64,000 bases of DNA from Mesodorylaimus sp. YZB2_4 (lineage: Eukaryota > Nematoda > Enoplea > Dorylaimida > Dorylaimidae): contig JASANH010001278.1 of assembly GCA_030248295.1 (NCBI GenBank), positions 489,501 through 553,500 on the forward strand, given 5' to 3'. The position numbers and the translations under genes were made by a program. Positions within the stretch are counted from its first letter, which is position 1. Each line of letters starts with the position of its first letter. The notes under the pieces are model-generated. The model saw nothing but the letters and a program-made list of their open reading frames with translations, made no database searches and was not told the DNA's origin. Shown here piece after piece: positions 17,791 to 39,790 of this stretch.

Positions 17791-17991
17791 TCACATGCAA
17801 ATTTGTCTCGGGTGCAGCATACGTTTGCTGAAATCATACTGTAGCTCACTAACACTCTTTCCAGAACGTGCACTAAAAACATACAAGATGGGGGCTCGTT
17901 TGGCGTCAGCTACATCCCTCGGAATGATCAGGCTCGCCCCTGCGAATTGAGCGGCAGTCACAAGGCACACCAGAAGGAGTATGGTCGGCAT
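17791..17991 (-). CDS. small secreted peptide-hormone-like precursor
   Basis: 66 aa from the ATG at 17991 to a TGA at 17791-17793. Residues 1-19 are a typical signal peptide (MPTILLLVCLVTAAQFAGA). A short spacer ends in a KR dibasic site, followed by a 23-residue segment (APILYVFSARSGKS...), a second KR, and a 9-residue tail with one Cys. Signal peptide plus paired KR sites is the layout of neuropeptide/hormone precursors processed by prohormone convertases; I do not recognise the peptide family. An acceptor-like GTTTCAG lies 10 nt before the ATG. After the TGA the same frame stays open for 20 more codons (to TAA at 17728-17730) and encodes GCNVVCMPY followed by a Tyr/Pro-rich end, so the true C-terminus is uncertain. 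The GCN.VC segment reappears in the inverted duplicate near 18868. Confidence 0.6.
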   Translation of the reverse strand: MPTILLLVCLVTAAQFAGASLIIPRDVADAKRAPILYVFSARSGKSVSELQYDFSKRMLHPRQICM

Positions 17992-17993
17992 CA

Positions 17994-18490
17994 ATGAATT
18001 CCTGAAACGGAGGTATAACGTGTGAAGCTGTTGCGGTGGTGCAGATGTTCGGCATTTGTCTCTCCGTATTGCTTTGGGGGGGGGGGGGGGAGGGGTAGTC
18101 GAACACCTGCAGGGCTCGGCTGTAGAACACAGCAGCAGGGCTCACAGCCCGCCCGCCATTGTCTAGGGAAGTTGGTGTCCAATCCAGGATGCCCTCGTGT
18201 GGAGGTGCTCCTACAGTAGTTGAGACTGGAAGAGGGACGCTGCTGTGAGAGCTGGCCGCGCTTATCACGTCATGACTGCTGGTCGGCTATAGGAAAAACG
18301 GGTTGGAAGTACCGTGGGGAGATGGGGTGGCATGGGACCCGACCATCGAAAACTTAAAAACTAAAAGAAAGGCAAAAGTCAAGACTTGAAGACTAGCAAA
18401 AGCTAGAATAATGCGCATGGATTTGGAAATTCTTACCACACAACTGAACAGATGGCCGCAGAAGACTCTCGAAAAGCAATGTATCTAGCC
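17994..18490. other. loop region of the inverted duplication, including a poly-G tract
   Basis: No supported gene; the Ser/Pro-rich frames on both strands are shadows around the G15 homopolymer at 18076-18090. Confidence 0.5.
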
Positions 18491-18858
18491 AGAGTTGAAT
18501 TTTCTGCTTGCTTTTACATGGAGAGCGGTCGTTGTTCAAGCTGTCTTGGATAATAACACAAATAAATTCTTCTCAGGAAAGCTCTCAGGATAGGCTCCTA
18601 TTTTTTAATATATCCGTAAATGGTCGTTGATAGTGTAGAGCTGTATAGTATCGTGTATAAAATGGTGTACAGTGTGGGATGTCCTTCTATGAGTTTATCT
18701 TGAGTATGCCCTCTCCCCATCAACAATCACTTACAGGTATATTTAAAAACAGCAGCCTAGCCAAAGAGATTTCCTGAGAAGAATTTTAGTGTTATTATCG
18801 AAGACAGCTTGAACCACGACTGCTCTCCACGTAAAAGCAAGCAGAAATTCAACCCTGG
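18491..18858. repeat. inverted repeat, ~88-bp arms with ~190-bp loop
   Basis: Left arm about 18491-18580 and right arm about 18770-18858 are reverse complements with few mismatches; shared words are TTCTGCTTGCTTTTAC, GGAGAGC and TTCAAGCTGTCTT. The structure abuts the right arm of the larger 480-bp inverted duplication, so two nested or adjacent foldbacks occur here. Confidence 0.8.
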
Positions 18859-18863
18859 GTGGC

Positions 18864-19350
18864 AAGGTTGCAACTTGGTTTGTATGCCTTACACGACAAC
18901 TGAATATTACGACTACCCGCGACTGAAGATTAGAAAGAAATATGAAAAGTTAGAGCACATATCTTCTAATTTTCGATGATGTGATTACCTAGAGAGGGTG
19001 ATTCGTTCAATCAGCAATTACTAATGAATAAGATACTATGGTTTCCAAGATGAATAAAAAATTGTGTTTCTCTGCTATAGGGCAGCAGGAGGAATACGTA
19101 CCTCGAAATGCAACACAAACTATGCCATCAGTTTGTATATTAAACATGACCTAGCATGTCGTAGTAAGATGTGTGGATAAAAAAGATGAATGTATTCTTC
19201 ACCAGAAGGTACCGAGGATAATACTGGCAATATTAATGGCGGAAATAATAAATAGAAATCTGCCTTGGTGTTGCCTCGCCTTTTCTGATTTATGACTATT
19301 GTTTAAAAGGGCTATCGATCATAAAATCTGCAGCATTCATTTCACAATTC
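18864..19350 (+). repeat. right arm of the inverted duplication, carries a peptide-gene 3' fragment
   Basis: Reverse-complement copy of 17285-17786. The start of the arm encodes GCNLVCMPYTTTEYYDYP on the plus strand, matching the segment downstream of the peptide precursor TGA. No signal peptide exon is found upstream, so this is a truncated, probably dead copy. Confidence 0.8.
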
Positions 19351-20593
19351 GGGGCTCAAATTAGGAATAATGCATTACAAAAAATGAAACAAATAGAAAC
19401 GTTTCACAATACGCAGTGAGACCACCAGTCGTCAATGTGGATCTGTTCTTTCGGAGTGCGACTGAATAAGAGCATATAGTACTGTAGAATAAGCAGCTGA
19501 GTAAGAACAGACCAACAACTGTGATTTTACTTCGTCTCGACTGAGGTTAACTAAAAATTACTGTGGGTCGGTCCATGGTCTAAAAATTGCGTTTCCCATT
19601 TCCTGCCCCTATTCATGCAGTCGACTCTTCAGATCATAACACACTGACAAAACTGCCTCACAAGTCTTAGAATAATGGCATGCTGCTTCACAAAAGGTCG
19701 CACATGAACCGCTCTGTCCAGATTTCCACCAATCCGCCAAAAACGTCAAAATCTGAAGCAATCCCGCAAAAACAGTCAATTCGCTGTCGGCCCAAAAATC
19801 TGCCAGATCTAGTGGATTCTAGCTGCATCTGACAAAGCTGCATTGTAGAGAGAGAAGAAAGACAAAGTGTCAATATCTAAACATGCCCTGAAAATCTCAG
19901 ACTGCCCTGAAATGTGCCCTGAGAGCTTGAAATTGCCCCATATTTAGGGCCATTGCCCTGCACCTGACAGCACCAGTCAACGATCAACAGCAAAGAATCA
20001 TAATGCGATCGAAAGTCAACCTAGAGTTTTGATCGTTAAAGCCCTATTCCCCATCAAATCATGCTCCTCCCATGTACATGCGGCCTACAGTTCAACTAAA
20101 AAATTGAAGACTTAACGATCTCAACAGTAAATGAGTCAACCACCACCCTATTGATCAGCCACCACAGGGCAGCTTGATGGCGCTGCAAAAAAAGGTTCAG
20201 GCTGACTTACTAGTTTTTTACTGGCTTTTGATTAATACTCTTCAATTCATTGCATGCGTAATGGAAGAACTGAGAAAAGCCGTGGATGTTTAGCTTCTCA
20301 CAAGCGTTCGATTATTTTCTTCTAATCTCTTCAGCGAATGCAATGTGAGCGGAAGTCAAAACTTCACTGATGAACTTGAAAAGGGCAACAAAATGCCTAG
20401 ACGCATTGTCAGTCAAATAAGGTATCCTAATATCATTTCCTGATAATACAATTTCTATAAACGCTAATCTTGAAAGCGATTTCGTATACCTAAATTGCCA
20501 AATCTAGCAATGAGTGAACTTATAAAAGATATCTACCTAGAAGCCCTAATAACCCCCAAAAGCACCCGCAAATCAATGTCTCCCTCTCTTAAC
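19351..20593. other. intergenic, no supported gene
   Basis: 3' flank of the epoxide hydrolase gene. The single 61-codon minus-strand frame near 19688-19873 has no recognisable features. Nothing else is seen. Confidence 0.4.
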
Positions 20594-23500
20594 TTAGACA
20601 GTCGTCACAAAACGAAAAACATCTTCAGCCAGTAATTTTGGTTCTTCAAACGCTGCAAAATGTCCACCACGAGGAAAATCCGTGTAGACGGTGATATTAC
20701 GAAATTTATAGGCTAAGAAATTTCGTGGCTGAGTTAATAAAAACTCGTTTGGAAGAGCCGCTATGCCAGTGGGCACGAAAACTGGAGCTCTAAATGAAAA
20801 AGCATAACATAATATAATTCTGCACTTTCAAATCATTTTTTTCATACTTACGCTTCATAAGCCAAATGAAGCGGATCCGTGAAATACTCCCTGTAAAACC
20901 GCTGTGATGTTGCAATACTACCCGTCGTCCAATAAATCATAATATTCGTCAACAACTCATCAAGTGTGAAATGTCTGGTCAAGCCGCCATCACGAAAACT
21001 ACGGAAATTATAATTGGTCCATGTTGAAAATTTTTCCAAAATGTAGGCGGCGAGACCAAGTGGAGAATCATTCAACGAAAAACCTACAAAAATACGAGAA
21101 GAAATATTGTAAAACAAGGTTTCGCAGGACTTTTGCATTGAATTTTTCAAGACTTTATGAGTCTGTAGTTCAAAATATGCTTTTCAAGACAACAAGGGAC
21201 AGCTGAGTCCTTTCGAACAAACTTACCCACAGTGTCCGGCTTGCTCGCTTGCAGATGCATATAACCAGATTCACCAATCAAACTGGAAAACTTTTCGCCC
21301 ATCGGGTACACTTTGTGATAATCAGTCGGGTGTAAAATCAAAGAAGGCGCGACCAGTCCGAGAAGCATCTGCACAGCAATTCCAGGAAAAACAAATGGCG
21401 AAACAAAGGCCATGTTGATGTGCAGACCAATGACCCTAAACGAAGAAAAATTTTAACTATACTCAAAACATTATTATTGCTAAAAATTGAAATAGGGCGC
21501 AAAGAATGGGAGGCAAATTTGCGTTTGTGAGTGGCTTCCCACAGCATGCGATCGACAGAAGGCTCCAAATTTAAATTTGTATCGCGCACCCGGTCATTTT
21601 GCAAAAAAATGCACTTCTGAACCAACAGCGCGGGAAATTCAAATCTTTACGAGCACGGCAAAGCCAATCATGGATACAGTATTAGTAAGGAAGGAAACTT
21701 ACTCTTGAGGAAACGCCTGAGCCAAATGTGTTGTGATTATACTGCCCCAGTCACCACCCTGGCAATAGTAGCGATCAAATTTTAGGCGTCGCATCAATTT
21801 GTGAAAAACACGAGCGGCAGCGATTGTACTGAATCCTAGAAAAAAATACAAGAAAGATATTAATAAGGCAATGTCTCCAATTCAATAAACACTAATTTTA
21901 CAAAATACGAAAAAATCTCAAACATGGAATCATGTTGAGATGTGCGATTGATGCAACGCAGACTATTAAAAGGCAATTGAAACTGAATAATGAAATCAAA
22001 AAAAAAAACGAAGCAGTCCAGTAAACATACTGTAAATCGCAGTCAGCGAAAAAAAAGAGCGCTTTTGCAAAAAAATTCTACTATTGTCCAGAAGACATCG
22101 CCATGCCAAGTAGGCCTAGCTTGACACTGACCTTAGCCGCAATTGGGTAATATGTACTGTAGCTGCCTATGTATGTCTCACTCTTGATACCTACCATGCT
22201 CACAGTGGTGGCTGGTACAACATTCATCAGCATTGATGTCAGAATGTGTGTATTCTGTATGTTTTTAAAGACCTCAAGCCTTTTCAATGTATTTTATGCA
22301 TTAGTCACGACCAGCTGTCACAGAATGAAAGAATTGCAGCCCTATTAATTCATACTGCTGTTGCATCCAACAGTAAAGTCCATTCTTCAATACATTCTAA
22401 GCCTTCAGTCAACTAGAGCACCCTGACCTGGATTACACATTATATCTACCTACAGTAGTCGACAAAAGTAGATCTCTGCTGCTCTTAGTTGTTATCTGAG
22501 GTATTATCAACTCATAAATCAGTATGTTCAAGCCAGTAGCATCAGTATGTGCCCAGTGGCTTGCACATACTGATTTATGAGCAACCCACTCCGCTGTAGT
22601 TTTTGGCAACAGAAACAGCAGGGCGGCTGGCCTTCCTGGCTTCACGAAAATATGTACTAGCTAATGCATGCTCGATTTCAGGATTTCTTACGAAACAGCG
22701 CTATTTCTGTCCTCATCGCTCAATGGAAACGGAAGAGAGCACAGTTGCAACCAAGTCTGGCAGGCACAAGAGAGAATGTGGTCAGCCGGAACAATCCCCG
22801 ACTAGGCAAGAAAAGTCATGCGACTACACCTGCGGCTGAAACATGAACCCGAGGGGTTGACGATTGATGGCTAGAGGAGATCAGTTAATCTTCTTCATTT
22901 GCAATCCCAGCAGGCGAAAAGGTTACTGGTCCGTTAAGGCGTAAACTCCCCAGCAACCATGCTGGCATATTGACGCTGTACAGTCCAGAAGAGATCCAAG
23001 CACAAGCTTACGCTACAGAAGCATCAGAAATCACTATATCAGGTCCCACCCACCAGAGGAAGCTTCAGCTGTTAATCGGGAGGCCCCAGATTTCTCCGTT
23101 AGTTCAACCACTGATCATAAGTCAGCGAACTATTAGCCACAGTCAACTTTACAGCTCAAGAGTTTTCAAAATCTCTGCGAGTAGTTACACAAACAGGACC
23201 ATTTCCCTCCGCAGGGTCGAGTCAAAGGAGTCTGTCCAACAGCCTCCTCTGACTTGACCCCGCTGCACTTTAATAATCTTTGGCAAAATGCTAAAGTATC
23301 ACCTCAGCTTACTTTCAGCCCATTTCGCCTTACCTTTCTTCTTTGGCGCATCCGACCATGCATATCCTGGAATGGATGGTGCAATGACGTGGAAGGCCAC
23401 ACCGCCATCCACACCCAGCTTGGACTTGGGATCAGTCAGCATGGGCAGAATCTTATAGAATTCATACACTGATCCTGGCCACCCGTGCACGAGCAACAGA

Positions 23501-23931
23501 GGCAGAACCTTTTTATATTTTCCACTCGGTGGTTTAGCTTCGATAAAATGAATTTTCAATCCTTCAATTTTAGTTTTAAAATGTGAAAATTCATTCAATT
23601 GAGCTTCCGCTTTTCGCCAATCGTAAACATTTCGCCAATAATTTTTCACTCCTCTCAAATATTCTGTATTGAATCCATACTCGAAATTCGTATTTTCTAG
23701 TGGATCATAAAATCTAGCTTTGTCCAAACGAAGTCTTAAATCTTCCAAAACTGCATCGCTGACATTGATAGAAAATGGAACGATTTTTGTATCGTCCGCT
23801 GATTTTGCGCCTTGTCCGAAATAACCATCTTTATTTGGCGGAAGTTTAGTTGGTAAATAATAATTTTTGTTAAACAGATAAGCCAAACCGATGCTGACCA
23901 AAATGGCTGCTAAAGCGAGTAATTTTCCCAT
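20594..23931 (-). CDS. EPHX1: microsomal epoxide hydrolase, complete, 5 exons
   Basis: Hydrolyses epoxides to diols at the ER membrane; arthropod members degrade juvenile hormone. Minus-strand exons: 23931-23334, 21835-21703, 21435-21227, 21083-20852, 20789-20594; phases join into 455 aa, the same length as human EPHX1. Visible: an N-terminal membrane anchor (about residues 3-19), the N-terminal epoxide hydrolase domain ([23 protein letters not shown]), the oxyanion motif HGWPGS, the nucleophile Asp in GGDWG (exon 2), paired Tyr-containing cap segments such as [15 protein letters not shown] and [11 protein letters not shown], and the catalytic His in [11 protein letters not shown]. Intron 1 (1498 bp) holds a dispersed repeat. 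An acceptor-like TTTTTCAG lies 4 nt before the ATG. The gene is 358 bp downstream of PTGES2 on the same strand. Confidence 0.97.
22725..22885 (+). repeat. dispersed repeat copy in EPHX1 intron 1
   Basis: Resembles the copies at 29540-29730 (same orientation) and 5601-5825 (opposite): GACTACACCTGC, GAAACAT and GGTTGACG blocks occur in the same order. Not coding. Confidence 0.55.
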
Positions 23932-24289
23932 CTCCCTGAAAAATTCAATGACATTTTACATGCTTGAAAAAATTTTTTTGAACGCATTAGAACCGTTCGA
24001 AAATTTATGAAAAATTGAATTGACACGCAAAACAATGCATGCTGCGCATTGAAAACTTTCGAAGCTACAAAGCAGAATCAGCTTTTTCTGCCAAACGTAA
24101 AGCCCAAAATTGAGCAGAACCAAAACATCGCGAAAAACCTTCAAAAAAAGGTTTGCCAACCCTTATCCAGAAATATCAATTCCTTCCGTCAACTATTTTA
24201 CTTTTAATCATCGATTATGCAGGGATAAAAATATCATCTACCTTATCCGCTTTGCAACTATTCAAAAGCGTCAACTCCTACATTCCATA
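23932..24289. other. 358-bp spacer between PTGES2 stop and EPHX1 start
   Basis: No frame of note. The spacer ends with ATTTTTCAG four bases before the EPHX1 ATG. A spacer of this size with an acceptor at the downstream start is what an operon with trans-splicing would show, but a private promoter plus a 5' UTR intron is equally possible. Confidence 0.5.
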
Positions 24290-34524
<10,235 letters not shown>

Positions 34525-34607
34525 ATGAGAAGAGAAGAAAAACAAGTGCTGCGATGAAAATGCAACAAGTGCTGCGTTGAAAATGCAAAAAAAAGCGAGT
34601 ACAGAAG

Positions 34608-35384
34608 CATGGCTACCTTATAGATCTAGCAGGCTGGCTCAAGCACACAAACCGTTATCGATTGACATGTCACCATTGCGCGCGCCCTATTCCCTAGCGT
34701 TAGAGGAGGCCGGAGGGCTTAGCATACAAGTCTCTGGCCACGTCGTATCATTGAACTTACCGCAAAAGCAGTCATATTTTTAAAAACAGCTTCAAAAGCT
34801 GAATAAAATCGTCGTCTTTGTTTTGTAATTTTAAGGAAACAATAAAATTTTCAAACATCCCGCTTGCAATTGTTCACATGTACATCTGCGACTCCTATAG
34901 CAAACAGTCTGCAAATGGGCGAGAATCGTCCACGGGACTGCTAATCTGACAATCATCACGCAAATAACTCGTATCAACTTATGTGTTCTCTTTCTAGTCG
35001 TTGTCATATGAAATATATGACAAGAGAATTTCAAAGAAAAGAGCGCGCACTAGTCCTGTTATCATTTTTCGCCCATTTGCAGACTGTTTGCTATAGGAGT
35101 CGCGTATGTACATGTGAACAATTGCAAGCGGGATATTTGAAAATTTTATTTTTTCCTTGAAATTACAAAACAAAGACGACGATTTTATTCAGCTTTTGAA
35201 GCTGTTTTTAAAAATATGACTGCTTTTGCGGTAAGTTCAATGATACGACGTGGCCAGAGACTTGTATGCTAAGCCCTCCGGCCTCCTCTAACGCTAGGGA
35301 ATAGGGCGCGCGCAATGGTGACATGTCAATCGATAACGGTTTGTGTGCTTGAGCCAGCCTGCTAGATCTATAAGGTAGCCATGT
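34608..35384. mobile_element. foldback element FB1, ~250-bp arms
   Basis: Arms about 34608-34880 and 35115-35384 are almost perfect reverse complements (CATGGCTACCTTATAGATCT outermost, CAATTGTTCACATGTACAT innermost) around a ~235-bp loop. No open frame of a transposase is present; the 62-68-codon frame occurs once per arm because the arms are copies. It lies 5' of PTGES2. Confidence 0.85.
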
Positions 35385-35393
35385 ACAGAAGAT

Positions 35394-36433
35394 CATGGCT
35401 ATACTTAAGGAATTCTCAGGCTCTCCTAACCACGCTCAAACCGGTTCTCTAACACGGAAAGAACTTGCCCATGGGCAAGCATGCAAGGAACAATACATAG
35501 GGTTCAAATTTGGAATTTTAACGCTATCGCGAAAATAATAGTTCCATTGAACTCCCCGCATCAGACTTGACCTTCTGACAAACTATCATGTTTTATATTT
35601 TCCCAATCAAAAAATTTCAATTTGGCGCTCCGACCCTGATGCGCAGGCGAGCAGACCTTTACATCGGCGCAAACTGGAAGTCTTACCGAATCAATCCATA
35701 ACATGTCCTACTCAACAGACCACCAGTATATGCTGGCTATAGAAAGAGAAGATTGTTTGTGTAAACAGTACTGACTATCGTGTTTATTTTATGAGTAAAA
35801 ACACTACTGATATTTCTCTGTAGCGTTTGCCAGAGCGCCAAAGAACCTGCGTGCGCATCTTACATCTAGCGGGCATCATACGCGCCAGATGATAACGAGA
35901 GCAGATCGCTTTACTTCAGAAGTTTTAAGCGAGAAAAGCTGCGTGCCGCGGCAATTGGTTTTGTACTGACGTCGGTCTAAAGCTTTCTTCAGTTTAGAGG
36001 CATTACTGTCACAATTTGAAACTACATAAACAACCGCGCACGGGGAAATTATCAACAGTAATTCTTTTCACAATTAGCTTTGTACTGCTTTGTGCACATG
36101 GGTACAGAGTGCTGGAGGAACTACGTAACCGGATACGCATGCTGCAGTAAATTTCGCGCTTGTAGCAGCTTATAGCAAGCGCCCAGCCAAGAACCTGCGT
36201 GCCGCCAAATTCAAATTTTTTGATTTGAAAAAATAAAACATAATAGTTTGTTAGACGGTCTAGTAAAATGCGAGGAATTCAATGAAACTGTTATTTCCGC
36301 GATAGCATTCGAATTCCAAATTTGAACCCTACCGTTCCATGCACGCGAGCCTATGGGCCGGTTCTTTCCGTGTTAGAGAACGGGTTTGAGCGTGGTTAGG
36401 AGAGCCTGAGAATTCCTTAAGTATAGCCATGCA
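35394..36433. mobile_element. foldback element FB2, ~230-bp arms, directly abutting FB1
   Basis: Outer ends CATGGCTATACTTAAGG (35394) and CCTTAAGTATAGCCATG (about 36417-36433). Arms match over CTCAGGCTCTCCTAACCACG, TCTAACACGGAAAGAAC, GGGTTCAAATTTGGAATT and a TTTTTGA-TTT block, with small indels. The ~560-bp loop has no coding frame. Only about 10 bp separates it from FB1. Confidence 0.85.
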
Positions 36434-37800
36434 GAAGATTGCGCACCTTCGGTGCGCCAAATGCTGGCGGCTGGACGTTTAGCTCAAGTCGCGGGAGTTT
36501 TGAATGTCGTGGGCCACGTGTTCGCGCCTCAGCATAACAATGTTATAAATCTGTATGCAATTAACTTCAAACAGTAACAGTAGTAAAGCCATGGTCTGCA
36601 TTTCGAGGTCCGTCTAAATATTAGCCCGGAAAACTGTACTGCAAGGCGAAAAACATTTTATTAGAAGAGCGAGAGCCCGGCCACGTTTTCGTCAAAACAT
36701 CTGGTTGTCAAACTTGTATACACAGTGTTCCAAATACCGCACGGTGTCAAATGCAGAGTGTCGCTGATACCAAACTAGAAATGCGTCTCGCCTTGACTGT
36801 ACCGGAAGTTTACGTCACCTGTTCTACTGATAAAACTTATTGTATTTCTGACAGCCCCGAAACCTAAAAATTTCGCGGCAGTCACTCATGTAACTCAAGA
36901 GATCAGTGACCATCACTATCCAAAGAGCTAAGGCTCGCTACGGCTTATGCAAGGCTCGAAGGTGCGCATGGCACGCATTACCCACCTATTTTAGCGATTT
37001 TAGCGTAACGGTCTGCCTGCGCAATTTTTTTCCTCTTGGTGTACTGTAAGCGGTGCGGATCATGATTCGCAGGTACCAGGTAATTTTTTAACTACTTACT
37101 GCAAAATTGACATCTGCAACGGAATTTCTACGCGCGACACGAATGGAGGCAGTCCCTATGAGGCTTCCTGTCTCCATCTTAAATTTGGGTCAAAACATGG
37201 AGACATCTTCACAGTATTGCCGTGATTCATCAGCAATGATCACTGGCACTTTGGAGAGCACACAATGGTGCATAGGCGATGCTTTAAGATACTCCTGTGC
37301 AACATACCTCTGTTATCCCCGGCACGATGGGAAGCAATATTTTAAAAAACCCCTGTACAAAACATACCGAAGGTTCAGCCTCCCCTGGCCAACGTTATAG
37401 TTTTAATGCATAATGAAGCTCGCAGACGTAATGAGGCCGTGAGGTGTTGGAGCTTCCAAAAGTAATTCAAACAAAGTGTTGCGCCAACTAAACCTAAGGA
37501 AACAACCAGACTGCCACCGTGAGAGTATTTACGTGAACCTGCAGACATCGTTCTGCGCATTTTCTCATGCTGTTAGTTCACGGGAAAAACAAGCAAAGGC
37601 TGGGTATTAGGCCAATGAACAAAGAGAGTGAATGACTATGCTTTAAGGTCGGACATACTCTGGAATGTTGGGAAACAAAATTCAGCTAACAAGGCAGTTA
37701 CGAATTTTAGACAAAGTTTTCTTTAAGAAAGTATAATTCTAATAATGATAACATAAGAAAGACGCTTGATGGCGGCCTAGAAACAAAAGTCATAATGCCA
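36434..37800. other. intergenic, no supported gene
   Basis: No gene recognised. A GCGATGCTTTAAGAT block near 37275 recurs near 39357 and 39554, indicating repeat content shared with the 39-kb direct repeats. Confidence 0.4.
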
Positions 37801-37929
37801 GCGTATGGATGGGAAAACAGGTGGTGTACTGTACTGATATGGCCTATATATGCTTACCATCCAGCGCAATGCTAGAAGATTTATCTGTCGGGTGTCTTAG
37901 CGCTTTGGCAAAGCCCTGCTTTCGGCCCC

Positions 37930-38864
37930 TCTACACTGGTTTTGGACAAGAACAAGGATGGAACTTGTGTTTGTCATCGACGATCGGCCTCTGCCATGGC
38001 GTAATTCTGGTCCCGTTCAATACTCGGAAATCGAAATGGGAGACCAAGCTGATTTATTTCTTTCACCAACCAAAGGATGTGACGTTCATCATCTTTGAAT
38101 ACCATCCTGACTCGGACCCGGGCCAGTTGGTATTAGCGTTACAACGATGATAAGCAAATTCTCGACCAACGCCATCACCATTCATGGACAACGGCCGCTG
38201 GCTTCAGAAGATATCGTCTTTGCCCGATCCAATCCAAAAATCAAACACACTGCAATCAGCGGAGAAATTTTTTCCAGTTTCAATCTCCCAATGTATTTCG
38301 AACGCTTTCGGTTCAGCCATACCCTTTTCCTCACTCGAGGGGCGACCAGCCTCGTCCATTATTTCCCAGAAACGGTCACCAGCCTCACTATCAGCAACAC
38401 TTATCTTATCGACAATGTGATTGCCCAACTTGTCGCAGACAACTCAAACATCGAATATTTGCTTCCCCTCGACTGCTTCAACGGCACATCAAATATCATC
38501 AAGCGCCTCAACGTCATAATCAATTACCAGCAGCTTGGTCGCAGACTCGTTCCCGAAATAACTATCCTCGGCGCGGTTTATTTCAACCTGCCGAACGTGA
38601 AATTCGAACTCCATCACCACCCCGCCAACATCTGTCGAATGATCAAATTTTATCAAGGTCCTGTTGTGGTGCTGCAAGTGGTAATATTCAACGATTGTAC
38701 ACAGCGATTCCGACAACGAAAGCTTGGATAACGCCCTGGAGGAAGAAGCGAACTTTATCATGGTATTTGAGGATGCTATGGACGAAGAGGACGAAGAAGG
38801 CGAAGAGGATGATGTTTATGAAGTGGAAGAACAGGGAAATACAGAATGCAGTGGGAGAGTATAA
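37930..38864 (+). pseudogene. intronless frameshifted coding relic with acidic C-terminus
   Basis: Strong coding-like base use (C/T-ending codons, no introns) is spread over three frames. A segment at about 37960-38095 contains VFVIDDRPLPWRN, a short segment follows, then a long open frame at 38147-38731 with LRR-like alternation (VTSLTISNTYLIDNVIAQL, IKRLNVIINYQQL). A +1 shift then leads into a Glu/Asp-rich tail at 38706-38864 that starts DSDNESLDNALEEE. The frames follow each other in order, as expected for one ancestral gene with several indels. Possibly a retrocopy of an F-box/LRR-type protein, but no family is certain. Confidence 0.45.
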
Positions 38865-39099
38865 CTTCAAAACACACAAAAACCCCACCCAAAAAGAACA
38901 GCGTTTTTATGTGAGGCCATTTTGCACTACTGTATATGTACCTTCATGCACATTGATTTACAGTTTTATTTAATATCCATTTGGTGTGCTCTTCATGCAA
39001 ACACAGTTTAGCCTTGCAAGCACTGATTCACTATAAAGTCAAATCATAAATTGCCGTGGTCTGGTCAAACAGTCCATTCACAAAAGTGGTCATCAAAAG

Positions 39100-39790
39100 T
39101 AGGAAGGACAATAAATTGAATATCCAGACTGCCACCGCTTCCAGACAGTCGACTCCATCTTTTTTTTCCTCCCTCCTCTTTTCCAAGCCAGGAAAATCAC
39201 GCCGTCCATACGCAATAAAGTCAGCCCGTGTGGCGCCAGAGTAGCCACTTTTTTTGGGTGAAGTGAATTGAAAAAAGTGAAAAAAGCATGGGCAATGATA
39301 TAAGATAACCCCTTAACGTAACACACTGTACACCTGTTATCCCTGCAATTTGTGGTGCGATGCTTTAGGGACCCTGTAGAAAGTGTACCTTCCAAGGCCG
39401 GCGTCGAAGCACTGCATCACGTCCACCTATCGACAGACAAAACAGCTCCCATGCATTTTTTTGTGATGCAATGCTGTCATATCCTTCCTGTCAGGGGTAC
39501 ACGCGTGCGAGGTACAAAACATGTTGTATAAGAGATGGAGGTACATACAGGCAATGCTTTAAGATAGGCCAATGGGGTCTGGGTCTGGGTACGTACACCC
39601 AGACTGTCCCGTTCCCAGACAGTCGACTTAGCCTTCTTTTTTCCAATCTCCCTTACCCAAGCCAGGAAAAACCGCAGCCCGCATGCATTCATAATGAAGC
39701 CATCCCGTTTGGCGCCGAAGCTTCCACGTTTAGGATACTGTTTCACGTTCCACGTTGGGATATTGCTTAAAGCCGCTGAAGTTCCTTGAG
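39100..39790 (+). repeat. ~420-bp-spaced direct duplication
   Basis: Blocks at about 39125-39250 and 39597-39725 share CCAGACAGTCGACT, AAGCCAGGAAAA and GTTTGGCGCC-type words. The intervening GCGATGCTTTA(A/G)G block (39357, 39554) also repeats and reappears at 37275. This looks like an imperfect tandem duplication of a dispersed repeat. Confidence 0.6.

Noticed and set aside
17906..18268. Ser/Pro-rich 120-codon minus-strand frame
   Set aside because: Overlaps the signal-peptide exon in another frame and includes translation of a poly-C run; considered a shadow.
34577..35396. identical 62-68-codon frames in both FB1 arms
   Set aside because: They are the same inverted-repeat sequence read twice, with no known domain.
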